Positions 13,134 to 17,855 of a stretch of 17,855 nucleotides of DNA are shown here, piece after piece. Source of the stretch: an uncultured Paracoccaceae bacterium (GTDB lineage Bacteria > Pseudomonadota > Alphaproteobacteria > Rhodobacterales > Rhodobacteraceae); the NCBI GenBank assembly GCA_937952085.1, contig CALFYQ010000121.1:1-17855 (forward strand). The letters run 5' to 3'. The notes beneath the pieces are model-generated. The model ran no database searches. It was not told the origin of the DNA and saw nothing but the letters and a program-made list of their open reading frames with translations. Both the position numbers and the translations under genes were made by a program. Position 1 is the stretch's first letter; each line of letters opens with the position of its first letter.

Positions 13134-14918
13134 ATGCCGGCTCGACCGTTACTTACGGTGGAGGACCTGACGATCGCGTTCGGCGAAGGCCGTTCCGCGG
13201 TGACGGTCGTGGACCAGGTCTCGTTCGCGCTCCGGCGCGGAGAGACGCTGGCGCTCGTCGGCGAATCGGGTTCGGGCAAGACGCTGACCGGCAAGGCCCT
13301 GCTCGGCATCCTGCCGCGCGGCGCGCGGATCATCGGCGGCGCCGCGCTGCTCTCCGACGGGCACGGCCCGGACATCGATCTTCTCGCCCTTTCCGACGCG
13401 GAGCTGCGGAAGGTACGCGGCGGCCGCGTCTCGATGATCTTCCAGGAGCCGATGAGCTCCCTCTCGGGCCTCCACACCATCGGCGACCAGGTCGGCGAGG
13501 CGGTGCGCCTCCATTCCGATCTCCGCGGCGAGGCGGTTAAGGCGCGTTGCCTCGAAACCTTCGCCTCGGTCGGCTTCCCGGACCCGGAGCGCGCCTTCCG
13601 CGCCTATCCGTTCGAATTGTCCGGCGGCCTCCGCCAGCGCGCGATGATCGCCATGGCGATGGTCTGCCGCCCCGCCCTGATGATCGCGGACGAGCCGACC
13701 ACCGCGCTCGACGTGACGACGCAGGCCACCGTCCTCGACCTCATCAAGCGGCTCCAGGCCGAAACCGGCATGTCGATGGTGATGGTCACGCACGATCTCG
13801 GCGTCGTCGCCAACATGGCCGATACGGTCGTGGTGATGCGCAAGGGCAAGGTGGTCGAACGCGGCCCGGCCCGCGCCGTGCTGACGACGCCCGGCCACGG
13901 CTACACGAAGAAGCTGATCGCCGCCGCGCCCGACATCCCCGAGAACCTGGAGCCTCGCGCCGTGCCGCAGGAGGATTTCATCCTCCGCGCCCGCCACCTC
14001 TCCAAGACCTATCCCGGCAAGGCGCTCGGCCTCGGCCGCACCGCGCCGCCGGTGAAGGCGGTGCAGGACGTGCGGCTCGAAATCCGCCGGGGCGAGACGC
14101 TGGCCATCGTCGGCGAGTCGGGCTCCGGCAAGTCCACCGTCGCCAAGCTGATGCTGCAGGCGGAGCGGCCGGACCCGGGCGCGGAGGTCCTCTTCAAGGG
14201 CAAGGACGGCGTCGAGGTGGACGTCGCCAAGCTCTCGGGCTCGGAGCTCGTGAAGTTCCGCCGCAAGGTCCAGATCGTCTTCCAGGATCCGTTCTCCTCG
14301 CTCTCGCCCCGCATGAACGTGCGGGACATCCTGACCGAGCCGCTCCGCGTCCATGGCGTCGGCACCGGGCCCGAACAGCGGGAGCGTGCGGCGATGCTGA
14401 TGGAGCGGGTGGGCCTCTCCGCCGACCATCTGCAGCGCTACCCGCACGCCTTCTCGGGCGGCCAGCGGCAGCGCATCTCCATCGCCCGCGCCCTGGCGCT
14501 CGGCCCGGAACTCATCGTCTGCGACGAGCCGACCTCGGCGCTCGACGTCTCGGTGCAGGCCCAGGTGCTGGATCTTTTCAAGGAGATCCGGGACGATCTC
14601 GGCCTCTCCTACCTCTTCATCAGCCATAACCTTGCGGTCGTGGCAGACCTCGCCGACCGGGTGGCGGTGATGCGGCGCGGCCGCGTCGTGGAGGAGGGGC
14701 CGGTCAAGGCGCTCTTCACCAACCCTGTCCATCCCTACACCAAGGCCCTGATGGCCGCCTCGCCGGAGCCGGACATGGACCGCCCGCTCGATCTTGCCGC
14801 CGTCGCCCGCGGGGCCGGCGAGCCGGACAGCTGGCCGGAGCCCTACGGCTATCGGGACGAGGCGGCGCCGCCGCTCCTCGAGATCGCGGCGGGCCACTAC
14901 GTACGGAGAGCCGCATGA
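13134..14918 (+). CDS. Peptide-type ABC transporter ATPase with two fused nucleotide-binding domains
   Basis: This cytoplasmic ATPase of an oligopeptide/dipeptide-type importer has both nucleotide-binding domains in one 594-residue chain (DppD plus DppF, as in YejF/GsiA). The first domain has Walker A GESGSGKT (43-50), signature LSGGLRQR (162-169), Walker B ALMIADEP (181-188) and H220. The second has Walker A GESGSGKS (327-334), signature FSGGQRQR (440-447) and Walker B LIVCDEP (460-466). Each domain ends with the HGYTK / HPYTK motif of the oligopeptide family. Both sites look intact. The start has a G-rich ribosome site (GGGGGG, about 5 bases before ATG). The stop overlaps the next gene as ATGA, so it opens an ATPase - binding protein - permease operon. 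Transported substrate is unknown. Confidence 0.95.
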   Translation: MPARPLLTVEDLTIAFGEGRSAVTVVDQVSFALRRGETLALVGESGSGKTLTGKALLGILPRGARIIGGAALLSDGHGPDIDLLALSDAELRKVRGGRVSMIFQEPMSSLSGLHTIGDQVGEAVRLHSDLRGEAVKARCLETFASVGFPDPERAFRAYPFELSGGLRQRAMIAMAMVCRPALMIADEPTTALDVTTQATVLDLIKRLQAETGMSMVMVTHDLGVVANMADTVVVMRKGKVVERGPARAVLTTPGHGYTKKLIAAAPDIPENLEPRAVPQEDFILRARHLSKTYPGKALGLGRTAPPVKAVQDVRLEIRRGETLAIVGESGSGKSTVAKLMLQAERPDPGAEVLFKGKDGVEVDVAKLSGSELVKFRRKVQIVFQDPFSSLSPRMNVRDILTEPLRVHGVGTGPEQRERAAMLMERVGLSADHLQRYPHAFSGGQRQRISIARALALGPELIVCDEPTSALDVSVQAQVLDLFKEIRDDLGLSYLFISHNLAVVADLADRVAVMRRGRVVEEGPVKALFTNPVHPYTKALMAASPEPDMDRPLDLAAVARGAGEPDSWPEPYGYRDEAAPPLLEIAAGHYVRRAA

Positions 14919-16801
14919 TCCGCGCCCTCGCGCTCCTCGCGCTGCTTCTGGCCACGCCCGCCCTCGCGCTCGAGCTGAAGGAGACGCCCTCGCTCGCCGA
15001 GAAGGTTTCGAAAGGGCAGCTGCCGCCGGTCTCCGAACGCGCGCCGGAAGAGCCGCTGATCGTCGACCTCGCCGCCCGCGGGCGGGAGATCGGCAAGCAG
15101 GGCGGGCAGATCCGCACCCTGATCGGCCGCGCGCGGGACGTGCGCTATGCGGTTGTCTACGGCTACGCCCGCCTCGTCGGCTATGACGAGCGGCTGGTGC
15201 TGCGCGCCGACATTCTCGAAAGCGTCGAGGTCGCCGCGGGGCGCATCTTCACGCTCCACCTCCGCAAAGGCCACCGCTGGTCGAACGGCGACCCGTTCAC
15301 CGCCGAGGACTTCCGCTACTGGTGGGAGGACGTGGCGATGGAGCCGCTCCTCTCCCCGGCCGGCCCGCCCGAGCTGATGGTGGTGGACGGCGAACCGCCG
15401 GTCTTCGAGGTGATCGACGAGACGACGGTCCGCTATGCCTGGCCGCGGCCGAACCCGCGCTTCCTGCCGGCCCTTGCCGCGGCGCGCGACCCCTTCATCT
15501 ACCGCCCCGCCGCCTTCATGAAGCAGTACCACATCAAGTACGCGGACCCGAAGAAGCTGGAGGAGCTGGCGGACGAGCATGGCGCGCGCAACTGGGCGCA
15601 GCTCCACAACAAGCTCGACAACCTCTACGATTTCGACAACCCGGACCTGCCGACGCTGCAGCCCTGGGTCAACGTCACGCCGAAGAACAACACCCGCTAC
15701 GTGCTGGAGCGGAACCCTTATTACCACCGCTTCGACCCGGAGGGGCGGCAACTTCCCTATGTCGACAGCATCGAGATGACGGTGGCCGCCGGCTCGCTGA
15801 TCCCCGCCAAGGCGAACCGCGGCGAGGTCGATCTCCAGGCCCGCGGCCTCTCCTTCTCCGACGCGCCGGTGCTGAAGAAGGGCGAGAAGGACGGCGGATA
15901 TGTCACCTATCTCTGGGTGAACGGCTCCGGCTCCGACATCGCGCTCTATCCGAACCAGACCTATTCGGACCCGGTCTGGCGCGACCTGATGCGCGACGTC
16001 CGGTTCCGCCGGGCGCTCTCGCTCTCGATCAACCGACAGGCGATCAACAAGTCGCTCTATTTCGGCATGGCGAAGCCGGCCGCGGTGGCGGCGCTGCCCG
16101 AAAGCCCGTTCCATGACGAGGATCACGCCCGCGCCTACGCCGCGCTCGACCGCGCCGCCGCCAATGCCCTCTTCGACGAGCTCGGCCTCGACAAGCGGGA
16201 CGCGGACGGCTGGCGTCTCCTCCCCGACGGGCGCCGCGCCGAGATCGTGGTCGAGACCGCCGGCGAGCGGCAGGAGGAGATCGACGCGCTCGAACTCGTT
16301 CAGGAGATGTGGAAGGAGGTCGGCGTCAAGATGATCTTCCGGCCGCTCGACCGGGACATCCTGCGCAACAAGGCCTATGCGGGCGAGGCGATGATGCCGG
16401 TCTGGTACGGCTGGAACAACGGCGTGCCGACGCCCGACGCGCCGCCGACCGACCTCGCCCCGGTGGACCAGACCAACTTCTCCTGGCCGGCCTGGGGGCA
16501 GCATTTCCAGACCAAGGGCGCCTCCGGCGAGGCGCCGGCCACGCCGGCGGCGAAGCGCCTCCTCGAACTCTTCGAGCGCTGGTCCTCCGCCACGACCGAA
16601 AGCGAGAAGGGCGCGATCTGGGAGGAGATGCTGGAGATCCACGCGGACCAGGTCATGGCGATCGGCCTCGTCTCCGGCGCGCCGCAGCCGATCGTGGTCT
16701 CGAAGCGCCTTCGCAACTTCCCCAAGACGGGAGTCTACGCGTGGGAGCCGACGGCGCATCTCGGCGCCTACCGGATCGACGAACTCTGGTACGCCGAGTG
16801 A
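14915..16801 (+). CDS. Peptide-type ABC transporter substrate-binding protein (SBP family 5)
   Basis: This large periplasmic solute receptor belongs to the DppA/OppA class (extracellular solute-binding protein family 5). A Sec signal peptide is visible at the start (MIRALALLALLLATPALA, cut near residue 18-20) with no lipobox cysteine. The family core includes FTLHLRKGHRWSNGDPFTAE (about 111-130), an aromatic-rich pocket region, and RRALSLSINRQAINK (about 365-379). At 628 residues it is longer than DppA/OppA (about 535-545), with about 60-90 extra residues at the mature N-terminus (PSLAEKVSKGQLPPVSERAP and onwards) before the first conserved block. Its ATG overlaps the ATPase stop by four bases, implying translational coupling. 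Substrate could be a peptide, opine or glycoside; the sequence does not tell. Confidence 0.93.
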   Translation: MIRALALLALLLATPALALELKETPSLAEKVSKGQLPPVSERAPEEPLIVDLAARGREIGKQGGQIRTLIGRARDVRYAVVYGYARLVGYDERLVLRADILESVEVAAGRIFTLHLRKGHRWSNGDPFTAEDFRYWWEDVAMEPLLSPAGPPELMVVDGEPPVFEVIDETTVRYAWPRPNPRFLPALAAARDPFIYRPAAFMKQYHIKYADPKKLEELADEHGARNWAQLHNKLDNLYDFDNPDLPTLQPWVNVTPKNNTRYVLERNPYYHRFDPEGRQLPYVDSIEMTVAAGSLIPAKANRGEVDLQARGLSFSDAPVLKKGEKDGGYVTYLWVNGSGSDIALYPNQTYSDPVWRDLMRDVRFRRALSLSINRQAINKSLYFGMAKPAAVAALPESPFHDEDHARAYAALDRAAANALFDELGLDKRDADGWRLLPDGRRAEIVVETAGERQEEIDALELVQEMWKEVGVKMIFRPLDRDILRNKAYAGEAMMPVWYGWNNGVPTPDAPPTDLAPVDQTNFSWPAWGQHFQTKGASGEAPATPAAKRLLELFERWSSATTESEKGAIWEEMLEIHADQVMAIGLVSGAPQPIVVSKRLRNFPKTGVYAWEPTAHLGAYRIDELWYAE

Positions 16802-16821
16802 GCGCGCGGAAAGGCTAGGGC

Positions 16822-17853
16822 ATGCTCAGCTATATCCTGAAGCGCTGCGTCACCATGGCGGGGACCCTCCTCGTCATCTCGGCGCTCGTCTTCGCGATCA
16901 TCAACCTGCCGGAAGGCAACTACCTCACCAACCAGATCCGCGAGCTGATCGCCTCCGGAGAGTCGGGCTCTGTCGCCAAGGCGCAGTTCCTGATGGCGCA
17001 GTACTCGCTCGATAAGCCGCTGGTGGAGCAGTATTTCGTCTGGCTCGGCGTCTGGCCGGGGCCGAACGGCTTCTCGGGGCTCCTGCAGGGCGATTTCGGC
17101 TATTCCTTCGAGCTCGACCGGCCGGTGGCCGATGTCGTCGCCGAGTCGATGTGGTTCACCATCGGCCTCAACCTCGCCATCGTCCTCTTCGTCTACCTGA
17201 CGGCGCTGCCGCTCGGCGCCATCGCCGCGATGCGGGCCAACACCTGGGTGGACTATCTCGCCGCGCTTCTCGGCTATATCGGCCTCGCCACGCCCAACTT
17301 CCTCCTCGCGCTCGTCCTCATGTACTACGGCAACAAGGCGGTCGGTCTCCCGATCGGCGGCGGCATGGCGAAGGAGTTCATCGACGAGCCGATGAGCCTC
17401 GCGAAATTCGGCTCCATCGCGCTCCACATGATCGCGCCGGTCATCGTCATCGGCACCGCGGGCATGGCCGGCATGATGCGCCGGCTCCGCGCCAACCTGC
17501 TGGATGAGCTCGGCAAGCCCTATGTCGTCACCGCGGCGGCCAAGGGCGTGCCGCCGGCGCGGGCGGTCATCAAGTATCCGCTCCGCGTCGCGCTCAACCC
17601 GTTCATCGCCGATATCGGCAACCTCCTGCCGCAGCTCGTCTCGGGCTCCGTCCTCGTCTCGGTGGTGATGAGCCTGCCGACGATCGGGCCGATCCTGCTC
17701 TCGGCGCTCCGCAGCCAGGACGTCTACCTCTCCGGCTTCATCCTCCTCTTCGTCTCGGCGCTGACGCTGGTGGGCATGCTGATCTCCGACCTTCTCCTCG
17801 CGGTGGCGGATCCGCGCATCCGTCTCTCCGGCAAGGCGGGGGGCGCCCGATGA
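16822..17853 (+). CDS. Peptide-type ABC transporter permease (DppB/OppB-like)
   Basis: This inner-membrane permease subunit has 343 residues and about six hydrophobic helices, starting with LLVISALVFAIINL (about 16-29). The periplasmic loop after helix 1 carries the family's LDKPLVEQYFVWL (about 63-75) and GDFGYSF (90s). The ATPase-contact EAA-type loop lies in AAAKGVPPARAVIKYPLRVA (about 237-256). The fold and length match DppB/OppB; the first loop is somewhat long. The gene follows the binding-protein gene by 20 bases with GGAAAGG upstream of the ATG. Its stop overlaps the start of another gene as ATGA. It should pair with a second permease outside the window and with the double-domain ATPase. 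Confidence 0.95.
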   Translation: MLSYILKRCVTMAGTLLVISALVFAIINLPEGNYLTNQIRELIASGESGSVAKAQFLMAQYSLDKPLVEQYFVWLGVWPGPNGFSGLLQGDFGYSFELDRPVADVVAESMWFTIGLNLAIVLFVYLTALPLGAIAAMRANTWVDYLAALLGYIGLATPNFLLALVLMYYGNKAVGLPIGGGMAKEFIDEPMSLAKFGSIALHMIAPVIVIGTAGMAGMMRRLRANLLDELGKPYVVTAAAKGVPPARAVIKYPLRVALNPFIADIGNLLPQLVSGSVLVSVVMSLPTIGPILLSALRSQDVYLSGFILLFVSALTLVGMLISDLLLAVADPRIRLSGKAGGAR

Positions 17854-17855
17854 CC
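17850..17855 (+). CDS. First two codons of the next gene, probably the second permease (DppC/OppC-like)
   Basis: ATGACC at the window edge begins inside the permease stop as an ATGA overlap, the same coupling used between the ATPase and binding-protein genes. A DppC/OppC-type permease is what the importer still lacks, so this is the likely product. Only two codons are visible, so the identity is inferred from context. Confidence 0.4.

Noticed and set aside
13149..14897. Long minus-strand open frame (582 codons) opposite the ABC ATPase
   Set aside because: It mirrors the real gene in a very GC-rich genome, where stops are rare on the opposite strand. The product is His/Arg/Asp-rich with no known motif and no ribosome site.
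14897..16759. Long minus-strand open frame (620 codons) opposite the substrate-binding protein
   Set aside because: Antisense shadow of a gene with an unmistakable signal peptide and family motifs; composition is low-complexity Arg/Val/Glu.

Overview
The window is high-GC DNA (visibly well above 60% GC, with G or C at most third codon positions). It looks like an alphaproteobacterial chromosome, most likely Rhodobacterales or a close relative. The reasons are the sucA-sucB-MAPEG-lpd order, the protein sequences of the 2-oxoglutarate dehydrogenase subunits, and the TPP-riboswitch-controlled thiBPQ operon. The taxonomic placement is inference. The genes are mostly housekeeping and transport. 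I see no phage, insertion sequence, CRISPR array, tRNA, rRNA or defence cassette.

Region 1 (1-5306, plus strand) is the end of a TCA-cycle operon: the C-terminal three quarters of 2-oxoglutarate dehydrogenase E1 (sucA), E2 succinyltransferase (sucB), a small MAPEG-family membrane protein, and E3 dihydrolipoyl dehydrogenase (lpdA). Together E1, E2 and E3 convert 2-oxoglutarate to succinyl-CoA. The E2 appears to have lost most of its peripheral subunit-binding (E3-binding) domain. Region 2 (5326-5880, plus) is an NAD(P)H-dependent FMN-reductase-type flavoprotein, convergent with and slightly overlapping the next operon.

Region 3 (5865-9280, minus) is a complete thiamine ABC importer: thiB (periplasmic binding protein), thiP (fused permease) and thiQ (ATPase). 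The three genes overlap end to end and sit behind a clear TPP riboswitch. The riboswitch is followed by a perfect 10-bp hairpin that hides the thiB Shine-Dalgarno sequence. A recognisable promoter lies just upstream of the aptamer. Region 4 (9281-10239, plus) is a roughly 350-base leader with a run of 12 C, then an unrecognised 202-residue protein.

Region 5 (10236-11711, minus) holds a tiny one-helix membrane protein and aroC (chorismate synthase). They are separated by a perfect 13-bp hairpin overlapping the aroC Shine-Dalgarno, and preceded by two adjacent palindromes at a probable promoter. Region 6 (11811-12959, minus) is an Mrp/ApbC-type Fe-S cluster carrier ATPase. Divergent from it, region 7 (13134-17855, plus) is a peptide-type ABC importer operon: a double-domain ATPase, a large periplasmic binding protein, a DppB-like permease, and the first two codons of the next gene, probably the second permease.

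The points most worth a second look are the E2 without a recognisable E3-binding domain, the leader RNA structures ahead of thiB and aroC, the twin palindromes ahead of the small membrane protein, and the unrecognised 202-residue protein with its C-tract leader.
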